Assembly (NCBI GenBank): GCA_020726505.1
Contig: JAHLEZ010000004.1
Span: 3,348,001-3,412,000 of the forward strand
Origin: Leptodontidium sp. MPI-SDFR-AT-0119
Taxonomy: Eukaryota; Ascomycota; Leotiomycetes; Helotiales; Leptodontidiaceae
Direction of reading: 5' to 3'
Length of the DNA: 64,000 bases
Position numbers and translations under genes: made by a program. The first letter of the stretch is position 1, and every line of letters begins with the position of its first letter. Positions 55,799-64,000 of the stretch are shown piece after piece. The notes below the pieces were generated by a model. That model searched no databases. It was given only the letters and a program-made list of their open reading frames with translations, and was not told the DNA's origin.

Positions 55799-57135
55799 AT
55801 GCCCAGTTCAACGTCGTCTTCGGTTTCGCAAGCAACTCGAGGCCCAAATGGATATTTTCCCCCTCCGTATAGTGTTGGTACTCTACAAGGTAACCTGAGA
55901 ATGACCCTGCTACCAGTTGCAATTATGGCCTTAGTCTCCTTTTTAAGCACCCTCGGTTTGAGCTGCTTAATCACCTACCGCCTGGTTTCCTGGCGGAAGC
56001 ACTATCGCACTTATCCTGGCTATAATCAGTACCTCCTTTTGATCTTCAACCTTATCCTCGCCGATTGCCAGCAGTCAATCGCCTTTCTTATCAGTTTCCA
56101 CTGGATCAGGAAGAATGGAATCCTAGCTCCGACCGCAGCATGCTTTATTCAAGGATGGCTCGTCCAGGTTGGCGATGTTTCCAGTGGCATTTGGGTATTA
56201 TCTATTGCTATTCACACTTGGTATTCGGTCGTTAAAGGACGCCAAGTAGAATATGTCCGCTTTTGCTGTTGCCTTATTGGGGTCTGGGTTTTCATTATTC
56301 TCCTCGCAATCATTGGGCCCATTGCGCATCCCAAAAATTACTTCGTGAGCACTGGTGCTTGGGTACGCCACTTCTCATTCTAGGTCCTCCCCTTTCGTCT
56401 TTTCCATCCTCACCACTAACAAATAATGAAATAGTGTTGGATAAACCAAGAGTACAAGAACTATGTGAGTTCTATCTACCTGCCAAAATCGCATTTCGGC
56501 CTTGATTGGCTTTGAATTCAACGGCAACTAAACAAGTTGCGTTTCAGCGTCTCAGCCTCCTCTACTTCTGGATTCTCCTCTCGCAGTTCGGTACCGTAGT
56601 GATATATAGCTACATATTTTGCCTTTTGCGATACCGCATAAAGCAGGTGCAACCCGCTTCTCGAACCGCGAGCTCCGAAAAAATAAGTCGCGCTGCACGG
56701 TTCATGGTCACTTACCCTATCGCCTACGTCGCCTTATCGCTGCCACTCCCTGCGGGACGCCTGGCCGTCTGGAGCGGTGTGAAAGTCTCCCTGACCTTTT
56801 ACTGCATCGGAGCAACGCTAATGACCACTTGTGGTTTTGCCGATACCATCTTATATACCCTCACGCGACGAGTCTTAGTTCGGGAAATCGGTGATGATTC
56901 AACAATCCTGAGCTTCAACACGGCGGACAGAGCGGCTACTACTCATACGGTTCTCTCGGGGCGTGACGGGGCAGTGATCGCCCTTGGAAAGAGGTCCAAG
57001 ACGAAGCCAGGAACGCATCCTTGGGATAGCACAGAGAATATCTGGCATATTGTGAAGACCGAGTCCCTTGAGGTTCAGAGCGACCCCTTGCATGAGCAGA
57101 GAGCCTCGACATCGTCGGTTGAGGAGGATAGATAG
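55799..57135 (+). CDS. Intact seven-transmembrane receptor (Git3/cAMP-receptor-like GPCR), 393 aa
   Basis: Exons 55799-56362, 56435-56464 and 56548-57135, with introns of 72 and 83 nt. Exon 2 is only 30 bp (CWINQEYKNY) and restores the extracellular-loop sequence GAW-CWIN typical of this class. Seven hydrophobic helices can be placed: LLPVAIMALVSFLSTLGL, YLLLIFNLILADCQQSIAFL, GDVSSGIWVLSIAIHTWYSV, FCCCLIGVWVFIILLAIIGP, LSLLYFWILLSQFGTVVIYS, FMVTYPIAYVALSLPLPAG and LTFYCIGATLMTTCGFADTI. The cytoplasmic C-terminus is about 75 polar residues. Such receptors couple nutrients or other cues to G-protein/cAMP signalling; the ligand is unknown. No lesions. Confidence 0.85.
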
Positions 57136-57145
57136 CAGTGTTTCT

Positions 57146-57165
57146 CATGGTACACGAGTACCATG
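57146..57165. other. Perfect hairpin just after the receptor stop codon
   Basis: CATGGTAC, a 4-base loop ACGA and GTACCATG begin 11 bases past the stop codon. It could be a 3' UTR structure or chance. Confidence 0.5.
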
Positions 57166-57592
57166 GACCACCGGAAATTGTCACGGGACTACGTGTTGCG
57201 GTTGCCTTGTGACCATGAGTCACATGATTGAGTCACGTCGAACATCTATTTAAGGATGAACCCCCGCGTTATTCTTCTTAACTCCTTCGCGCTACGTCTT
57301 GTATCTAGAACCCAATATACACGTTGAACTCTCACACTACTGGGTTTATGGTACCGATAAATTGTTTGTGCTAACAGTTTTATAGTACTAGTTTCTTAGT
57401 GTGAGAGTTGATGATGATGATGATTTCAATTTAACGCCCGTTCTAGCAGCCATAGCTTCGAAGCTGCTCGGTGGGGCTCTAGGGCCTTGGTTCCTGGGAT
57501 CGGGATATATTCGTACGATTTGCGGCCCTTTGTTTCGTTTGCCCAGTCTGTCGCCCATTCGTTTGCCGCGGTTTGTTTTATCCAAGTGGTCA
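57166..57592. repeat. LTR-like remnant with 13-bp inverted repeat
   Basis: AACTCTCACACTA at 57327-57339 and its inverse at 57397-57409 enclose 57 bases. Upstream features (TGTCACGGGAC near 57179, TATTTAAGG near 57249) resemble an LTR ending CTCTCACA, with a second TGTGAGAG start at about 57400. The assignment is uncertain. Confidence 0.3.
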
Positions 57593-57950
57593 CTAATAGC
57601 CGGAACCACCCCCAATAAGCTCAGGATCTTCGCACAAAGCCCTCTGAAAGTCATAAATGCGATTGAAACGCGTCTTTAATTCTGGACGTCGTTGTACAAA
57701 TCGATGTGCCCATAGCCTCCTGATGCGTTTTGCTCCCCGAGTTTCGAGGAGATTATTTGCTATGTCTTCCACACCAACCAACCAGGGCGTAAACCCTCTT
57801 GAATCCAGATCAAGAATATTTCGAATAATCAAATCTTATCGAGCGGATCGGCCGGTTATTCGAGCGCGTAGTCTAGGATCAAGGACATTACAGCGTTTAG
57901 CAGCAGATCGACAGCTTTTTTTTGTTCCGGAGATTTAAATAGCTTCCATT
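57593..57950 (-). pseudogene. pogo/Fot-type transposase, N-terminal DNA-binding relic
   Basis: The minus strand reads RSAAKRCNVLDPRLRARITG, a psq-type helix-turn-helix, then ILDLDSRGFTPWLVGVEDIA and WAHRFVQRRPELKTRFNR..YDFQRALCEDPELI, a CENP-B-type DNA-binding domain as in fungal pogo-like transposases. A stop precedes DLIIRNILD, and the DDE_1 catalytic core expected downstream is missing. A dead 5' fragment; the C-terminal tail relic at 16887-17300 is from the same class but elsewhere. Confidence 0.65.
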
Positions 57951-58029
57951 GCCTTAATAATACGAGCTTCTTGAGTCAGAAAGACATAATAAATACAATA
58001 AACGCGTGTTAAAGTTAACGTTATAGTTT

Positions 58030-59789
58030 ATTATATATCTAACAATAACTCGCTTCGACAACGATACAGGATAATACTTGATCCTAGAAGACGACATTCT
58101 TATCTCTAATCGTGACTAAGGGTGCTATCGTAGGATATTTACGAGTAAATTCTAAGTCCAGCGACCAGTTCTCTTCTACATACACGTGACGCTCAAATTC
58201 CGGCTTAAGGACGGTGTTAAAATAGTCGTTGATTACAAAGAGACTATTAAGGAAGGCCTAGTTTACAGAAATATGACGGCTAAAGTCAGTATCAAATTGA
58301 TCCCGAATGCAATCGATATCAACTACCCTTAGCGTCAGAGCATGTCGAAGTCGAGGGAACGGTACCAGGTCGATATAAAAGGGGTAGGGTGTATTATATT
58401 AAATCGGAGTTAAACGAAGCTAATCTGGAATATCGTTATATATTTCTAGTGAAAGGAAATACCGATACTATAAGCCGGTTTCAGTTTGTGTGAAACGTAG
58501 TTTATACGTAAGGCACTTACTCGGAGAATACAGTAAGCGAGAACGTAAATAGCACACCGAATCACTAGGTTCTCTTAGTTCGGCCTTTTTAATAGCTTTA
58601 TAAGAGTCTCAGCTACTTTATGTTCGGGCTCCCTTAGAAATAAAAAGTTGGCAACTTCTAGGGTTGAAGGAATTAGAGGAGTAGCCGTTTAATAATGCCG
58701 CATTTTCGTTATCCCCGTATAAATTATCCATTTAACGCATTCGGAAAATAATTTATGTTTCTTAAGTTCGTAACAGCACCCTAGAATAAGCGGCAGTCGG
58801 CACCCTGTATTTATACACACTAATATATCATCGTGATTTTGTAATCCTTGATCTTGCGAGACTGTGTACCTTTCGCCATAAACATGCTCGCAGTTGAACT
58901 AGTCTATTTCGGCGAGGTACGTGGACCGGCCATTATCGATTCGCTAAATTTAATTCAAGTTATCCTTCGGGTATAAAGACTGTCCGTTTGTGCGGTTCGC
59001 GTGTTTTCCTTATAAACCTATCTGCCCGGGAAGCCGGTCTAGTAGTATTCTCGATGGAGTTAGTACACCGCTTGTTTGCGTTATATCACGCTGTTCTAAG
59101 GCGGGCAGAGACCTCGGATGAGACGCAGTTGAGACTTCACTTGTCTTATATCTAAGATAGTTATAGTTATTGCTCGGATGCGCGGGATGCTTATTATGAC
59201 TTTCGACTGGCGCTGGATAAGAGCGCATAGCCTTAATAACACCTCGGAGATATACGACCTCCTTACGAGCATTATGCAGCTCGCTCTGAAGCTCTTTGAT
59301 GTCAGTTTTGACACGCTCACGCTTAGCCTTTTAAGACTTTTTATCGCATACTCTTTTCCTTTCGAGCTGCCTAGCCGTCCGATTTCTTTGCATTCCTGTC
59401 TCTCGAAAAGCTAGCGAAGGGGTTATCTCGTCTGGGAACGACTTTAAAAAGGGGTGTAATTCCCGAGACAAATAACGTGATTGGATAGTAGAATGAGATT
59501 GGAGAGCTCTAGGTTCTCTGCGGGTTGTCGACGTCGACCGAAGCTTAATAGACGATGGAAAAAACTGTTAGCGTACTAAGTATTTTAAAGTTCTTCCAGT
59601 CTCCACTTTACCTCGCAATCACTTCCGCCAAGATCCACGTTCGACAGAGACTCTTGGTTCTCTGCGGGTTGTCGACGTCGACCGAAGCTGAGTGTTCTTC
59701 TAGTCGCCACTTTACCCCTCAATCACCTCCGCCAGGATCTATGTTCGACAGGGATAATCCAGGCCTGTAAGTAGAGCTCGGTCGTCCCT
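58030..59789. repeat. Direct duplication, copy 2 (about 1.76 kb)
   Basis: This is the second copy of the block at 45865-47716, in the same orientation and about 12.1 kb away. It is slightly shorter and clearly richer in T/A at positions where copy 1 has C/G. Confidence 0.85.
58100..59434 (-). pseudogene. bZIP-DUF3425 gene, copy 2, heavily RIP-mutated
   Basis: Same gene as copy 1: RNRTARQLERKR at about 59380, the zipper ELQSELHNARKEV, and the DUF3425 part decayed with more stops. The position of the copy 1 start codon reads ATA instead of ATG (about 59434), a G-to-A change. A TAA interrupts the basic region (KKS stop KAKRER, about 59328), again a Gln codon in copy 1. This copy can no longer make the factor. 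Confidence 0.7.
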
Positions 59790-60107
59790 ACCCATTCCGG
59801 CATTCCAGTCCCGGCTACTCGGCTACCCCGCGTGGTAGAGAACTCCAGATTACGCGACTACTATGAGCTACGAGCTACTCTACCATGAGCTTTCGTCCCG
59901 AAACTGTTGCTACGGGCGATTTCTTCTGCTTTTGCCTCTTACGCAAGGTCATTCCGACGCGCTCTCGACGATAATATTATATTTAACCACCCGTCTTCTA
60001 ATCTTTACAACTATTTACGTCGTAAGTACTACCATCAATTTCCGTCATAATTCGCAATTAACTTGCAACGCAAATTTGATACTTGATTGCCTTACCTCCA
60101 AGCTGAG
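59790..60107. other. Intergenic, upstream of the hydrolase
   Basis: Unrelated to the upstream part of copy 1, so the duplication ends here. No promoter motif is clear. Confidence 0.35.
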
Positions 60108-61120
60108 ATGTCTCAAGCAACGCCATCCGTTGCTCCCATTGAGGCAACTGTTCTCGCAAGCTCGGCCATACGACCCCCTTATGCCTCATCACTCATACTC
60201 GCTGTAGAGGACTCCAAGGCAACCCTGCCGGAAGTGCTCAATCTGGAGGAGCTGCGCAAAATATTAGAGGTGTTTTCTTTGGAGCAAGTCCTCAAGGCGA
60301 GACCTGATCTTGAACACACTGAGCACAGCGCACTGGGCTTGGAAAAGGGCGATCCTACCGTGACACTTTCGGTGTTCAAGAGTAAAAACTCGTCCAACAC
60401 TAAACGGCCGGCTCTGTACAGTGTTCACGGCGGAGGTCAAATCGCTGGTACCCGCTTCACCGCCATTGATACTATGATGAGCTACTTGTTGGCGTTGACA
60501 CCGTTTTTGTTGCGCCTGAGTACCGCCTCGCACCCGAACACCCAGCACCTGCGGCGTTGCACGATTCATACACGGGATTGCTATGGATGGTTGAGCACGC
60601 CGTCGAGCTAGGTATAGACCCAGCTCGCATCATCGTTGAGGGCGGCTCTGGCGGCGCGCCTATCGCTTGTGGCACCGCTATGATGTGCTGCAAAAATAAC
60701 AATCCCTTTCCGCTTGCCCTGATGTTGTTAACACCGATGCTCGACGACCGTGACTGTACCAGCTCGGCGAAACAATTTGCCCGCACTGGACCCTGGTGTG
60801 GGACAAGCAACCGCATGGCTTGGGACATGGTCCTTGGTAGCAAGCGGGGTGGACCTGAAGTGAGTGAGCTGGTAGCACCAGCGCGAGCGACAGATTTGTA
60901 CGGCATGCCCCAGACTTTCATCGATGCTGGCGACTGCGAGGTTTTCCGCGATGAGGCCGTGGCATTTGCGTCCCAACTCTGGACATGTGGGGTGCAGTGC
61001 GAGCTACATGTGTGGCTAGGCGCTTACCACGGATTCGACGCATTGTCGTTCTACACACTATTGTCGCAGGATGCGATCAATGCGAAGAAGGCTTGGGTTA
61101 GAAGAGTTCTTACTTCCTAG
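60108..61120 (+). pseudogene. Alpha/beta hydrolase-3 family enzyme with one frameshift
   Basis: ATG at 60108. Frame one carries SVHGGGQIAGTRFTAIDTMM, the HGGG oxyanion-hole motif (about 60420). Between about 60470 and 60515 the reading shifts; the second frame continues EYRLAPEHPAPAALHDSYTG, the nucleophile region VEGGSGGAPIA (Ser in GGSGG, about 60637), LTPMLDDRDC, the acid DAGDCEVFRDEA (about 60920) and the base in AYHGFD (about 61020), to a stop at 61120. All triad residues are therefore present and one single-base indel separates them. This could be a young pseudogene or a sequence error near the T run. The substrate is an ester or lactone of unknown kind. Confidence 0.75.
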
Positions 61121-62307
61121 ATCAATCGGACCATGTCGGTCGTTTTGTCAACGCTCCTCTTATATTAAGTAAAATAAGATGAACATGGGATATTGATCTT
61201 GCGCAAACAGGGAGAAGTAGCTCAGAATTTGAATATTTGCAAAATCAACTGATTGCTGCACATGCCGCCTTTGAGATTTGTCCTCGGGGGCTTCCTCTCT
61301 TATTTTTCAGTTTTTGAAAGAATATCAGAATGGCTGGCTCTATGGCGGCGCATATATGTCAAATACAAATGCCCAAGTCTACTTCCGCCAGTGTCTCCTC
61401 TTCGTGCGATCGTTACTGGCCCTGCGTAATCTGCGTACCATGCTCTTGAATTCCACTGGTATATTGCGGAGGAAATGCGAAAAGCCGCAGTGGAGAAGAT
61501 TGGGGCGGCGTGGCGCTCCGGGTACTGTGTAGCTATGTAGCCTGTTCTTAGAGATACCTTGCTGTTGCAAAGTAGATCCCAGATCCTACGCTCGAGACTT
61601 CAGCTTGGTTTGTCGGCTTCGAACGTCTCGAGTAGGTCGTGCGGACTGGGATGCTCCATCTCTCTGCAGAGAGGACTTGAAGATAGAGGCTCTTCACGGC
61701 TCGGATGACGAGCAGGCGCCCATCCAACAAGCAATTGCTTCGTGGGTCAGGCACTTAGTAGTGCGGATGCACAATTCTCAACTCTGGGCTAGAACACGAA
61801 ACCTTCAAGGCAAATGGGGACTTTGGTTTTCAACGTGCAGTTCAGTATGATGCTGTTGAGTGACGTATTTCAGAGTGCCTTCCAATATGTGTTTCGATTC
61901 ATAGCGGATTCTTGTCCCACGACCTTTTCAGCCTTACTTCAGTTTAGAAGAACACCCGTCGTACTGAAGTTCTCACGAAAGCATTACTAGCACGAACTTA
62001 GGAGAGTACGTTGGTTTTGTTCGCTTACTTCATTATTATTCGTTCGACATCCATCCACCTCGTGACCAGGCTAAACTCAAATTCAGATCGAAAGCGACTG
62101 TGCTAAACCAACCCGGCTGAGGCTTCCTGCTTCGGTGAGATCGTCAACCATACTTAGAACCACGACTCAAGTCGACAAAATCACTCTTCTTCGCCTTTCT
62201 CCAACACAGCTTAAACATTGCCATCTCTTACGCAATCGACAAACAGCTTTACTGAATCAGCAATTGTTGCCATCCCTACATTAGAGAATGGAAGAACTTA
62301 CAGGCGA
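61121..62307. other. Intergenic between hydrolase and transporter
   Basis: Only short frames without known motifs. The 3' region of the transporter gene is at the right. Confidence 0.4.
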
Positions 62308-64000
62308 CTACTTTCCTTCCCTTTGAGTAGCGGCAGTACGACGCCTGCGGGACTCGACTGGTGCAGCAACTTCATTTGTCATGTACGCTGAAGTTGACCC
62401 GTACAATAGAGCAAGAACTGCGCTGAGGGCGCTCCAAGCAATCAGGACATACCAGATGTAAGAGAAGCTCTTCGCATAGGCATTCCTTGAAGCTGTCTGG
62501 ACAGCGTCCAGAACGATCGGGGTAGCACCTGGAACGGAAGTGGGATCCCCTGTTATAATCCCGGTAAGTAGGCTCGGTAAGCTAGATGGCGGTAGTCCTG
62601 CAGTGATTGCAGCATTGGAGATAGCAGCAGGAAGGTAAATTTTGAGTTTGGACCGATAGACCTGGCCGTAGATGGTTGTCGCAAGTGCTCCTCCAAGAAA
62701 GCCAGCTGAGGTTCCGATGCAAACGCCCGTGGCGATGTATCGGTTCGGGACCGCAAGGCCTGAAATGACGGTCAACAGCATAGCCTCACCTCCAACAGCA
62801 ATCCCCATAAATGCGCACGGAAAGAACCAGGTGACAAAGCCAACATTTGGCTTCACCAGCACACACAGGCCTCCACCGAGGGCCATAAGCATGATAGAAG
62901 CAAAAATGAGCCACTTAATCTCTTTAAAGAACCGTAGCAGACCACCAGCAAGAAACGCGCCCAACATTGCGGAGACCGTAAAAGGCAATTGCCAAACTGC
63001 TGTCCTGGCGCCATCGGTTCCAAAGACAAAGACCGCAACTTGGGGTAAAAACGCTTGACCTCCGAATAGCGCAATGCCGCCCACGATGCGTATAACCATG
63101 GTGATAGGGAAGTTGCGGTCTTCGAAAAGGGCGTGCGGCAGCAAGCCGGTTGATGTTCCTTTCCATTCCCAAAGGATGAAGAGGAAGATGGAGATGGTAC
63201 CTGGTACCAATGGTCCCAACACCATTGGAGAGCTCCATGGGTACGGATTGTCCCCATAGTTCATTCCAACCAAAAACAATGACATGGCAGCGCCGGCAAG
63301 AAAGAGCCCAATCCAATCAAACTTTCGTAGTTGTTGCACCGTGGTGAGACCCTCAGGATTTGGGCGGGGCATAGGGTGAAAAAAGAGAACGAGTCCTATC
63401 GCACCCAAAGCCCAAAATGCGGCGCCCATGTAGAATCCGATACGCCATCCGTCAAGACTTCCACCATATCCATGCTGGATAAAGACGCCCTCAATAATTG
63501 GCGCCGCAATGAAGGAACCAGAACTGATCAAGGTGCAAAACGCCATAACTATAGTTCGCTGCTTCTTTGGTACGATTTCTTGAACGGTCGGGCTCGCTAG
63601 AAGGCTGCAGCCGACGGCCACGCCAGTCAGAACTTGACCGCCAATAACAACAGTTAAGGTATTTGCGCAGCCTCCGATCAACATTCCAGCGACTCCCGAG
63701 GCACAGGCAAAGAGTAAGAATTGGCGGCGACCAAAAACATCAGAAGCATCTCCAATGATGATCGAGATGACAGCAGGGAGGACCTGGACGGCTGTAGCAA
63801 TCCAGTTCGCGTTGTTGGTTTCCGTTGGAAATCGAGCAGCAATGAAAGCGATGGCGGAGATCGGCACTAACTGTGCCCAGGAAGCCGTAAACATAATTAC
63901 ACAAAGCGACAACAAGTTTCCGAGAAGTTCAACGGTCCACACAAAGTCGCCCGGTTCTATCAAACTCTCGGGCTCGACAATATACTCCTGGAGCCCCGAG
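62308..64000 (-). CDS. MFS transporter of the TRI12/DHA14 type, 5' end outside the window
   Basis: The frame is open from the right edge to the stop at 62308 (about 563 codons in the window) and is incomplete at the N-terminus. It has 14 hydrophobic segments by eye. MFS signatures are DASDVFGRRQFLLFACASGV (loop 2-3 motif, about 63740) and VLTGVAVGCSLLASPTVQEI (about 63620); WRIGFYMGAAFWALGAIGLV and RRTAATQREGK (the C-terminus) fit fungal TRI12-like proton antiporters, which export toxins, drugs or siderophore-like compounds at the plasma membrane. The substrate cannot be read from the sequence. No introns or lesions in this part. Not obviously part of a biosynthetic cluster; the nearest enzyme is the frameshifted hydrolase. 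Confidence 0.9.
   Translation of the reverse strand, partial: SGLQEYIVEPESLIEPGDFVWTVELLGNLLSLCVIMFTASWAQLVPISAIAFIAARFPTETNNANWIATAVQVLPAVISIIIGDASDVFGRRQFLLFACASGVAGMLIGGCANTLTVVIGGQVLTGVAVGCSLLASPTVQEIVPKKQRTIVMAFCTLISSGSFIAAPIIEGVFIQHGYGGSLDGWRIGFYMGAAFWALGAIGLVLFFHPMPRPNPEGLTTVQQLRKFDWIGLFLAGAAMSLFLVGMNYGDNPYPWSSPMVLGPLVPGTISIFLFILWEWKGTSTGLLPHALFEDRNFPITMVIRIVGGIALFGGQAFLPQVAVFVFGTDGARTAVWQLPFTVSAMLGAFLAGGLLRFFKEIKWLIFASIMLMALGGGLCVLVKPNVGFVTWFFPCAFMGIAVGGEAMLLTVISGLAVPNRYIATGVCIGTSAGFLGGALATTIYGQVYRSKLKIYLPAAISNAAITAGLPPSSLPSLLTGIITGDPTSVPGATPIVLDAVQTASRNAYAKSFSYIWYVLIAWSALSAVLALLYGSTSAYMTNEVAAPVESRRRRTAATQREGK

Noticed and set aside
1..64000. CRISPR arrays, rRNA genes and tRNA genes
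   Set aside because: No regularly spaced identical repeats occur. B-box-like matches (for example near 24524 and 37039) lack a matching A box and cloverleaf. A tRNAscan run would be decisive.

Overview
The window is nuclear DNA of a filamentous ascomycete (Pezizomycotina). Several observations support this: short introns (47-88 nt) with GTRNGT donors and CTRAC/CTAAY branch sites, Zn2Cys6 and bZIP-DUF3425 regulators, Pth11-type receptors with a CFEM domain, HET and NACHT genes, a TRI12-type transporter and Tad1-type LINEs. Many broken genes carry only C-to-T/G-to-A nonsense changes in CpA/TpG context (CAA/CAG to TAA/TAG, TGG to TAG), the signature of repeat-induced point mutation (RIP). A leotiomycete is my guess, but nothing here proves the class.

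Layout. 0-3 kb: first exon of an MDR oxidoreductase, a TIR element (MITE), and an intact secreted kelch protein. 4-9 kb: two 5'-truncated LINE copies. 9-11 kb: a Pth11-like receptor on the minus strand. 12-17 kb: the start of a type-B carboxylesterase, followed within it by a nearly full-length LINE with many nonsense codons, then a pogo transposase tail. 17-27 kb: low gene content, with relics of HET, bHLH and Zn2Cys6 genes, a minisatellite and a possible multi-exon unknown gene. 27-29 kb: a MITE and an apparently intact Tc1/mariner element 58 bp apart. 29-32 kb: a truncated HET gene, a RIP-mutated APH-type kinase-fold gene and a coiled-coil relic. 32.6-35.1 kb: an intact three-exon gene for a 797-residue protein of unknown function. 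35.4-36.7 kb: an AT-rich non-autonomous hAT element holding a nested solo LTR, then a second solo LTR. 37.6-40.7 kb: a NACHT-type STAND/NLR gene. 43-44.8 kb: a 2EXR pseudogene and a partial gene on the other strand. 45.9-47.7 kb and 58.0-59.8 kb: two direct copies of a bZIP-DUF3425 locus, both RIP-mutated, the second more heavily. Between them lie a broken CFEM/Pth11 receptor, a small secreted-protein relic, an intact Zn2Cys6 regulator (473 aa), an intact 7-TM receptor (393 aa) and a pogo fragment. 60-64 kb: a frameshifted alpha/beta hydrolase and a TRI12-type MFS transporter that runs off the window.

My reading is an accessory, transposon-rich compartment. Intact genes (kelch, 797-aa protein, NLR, Zn2Cys6 regulator, GPCR, MFS) sit between decayed members of multi-copy families. 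I see no biosynthetic cluster. The items most worth following up are the 797-aa protein with its hexapeptide array, the duplicated bZIP locus with its palindromic motif array, the nested hAT/LTR structure, the transposase with an unusual D-41-E spacing, and the LINE whose long open frame has lost most RNase H catalytic residues.
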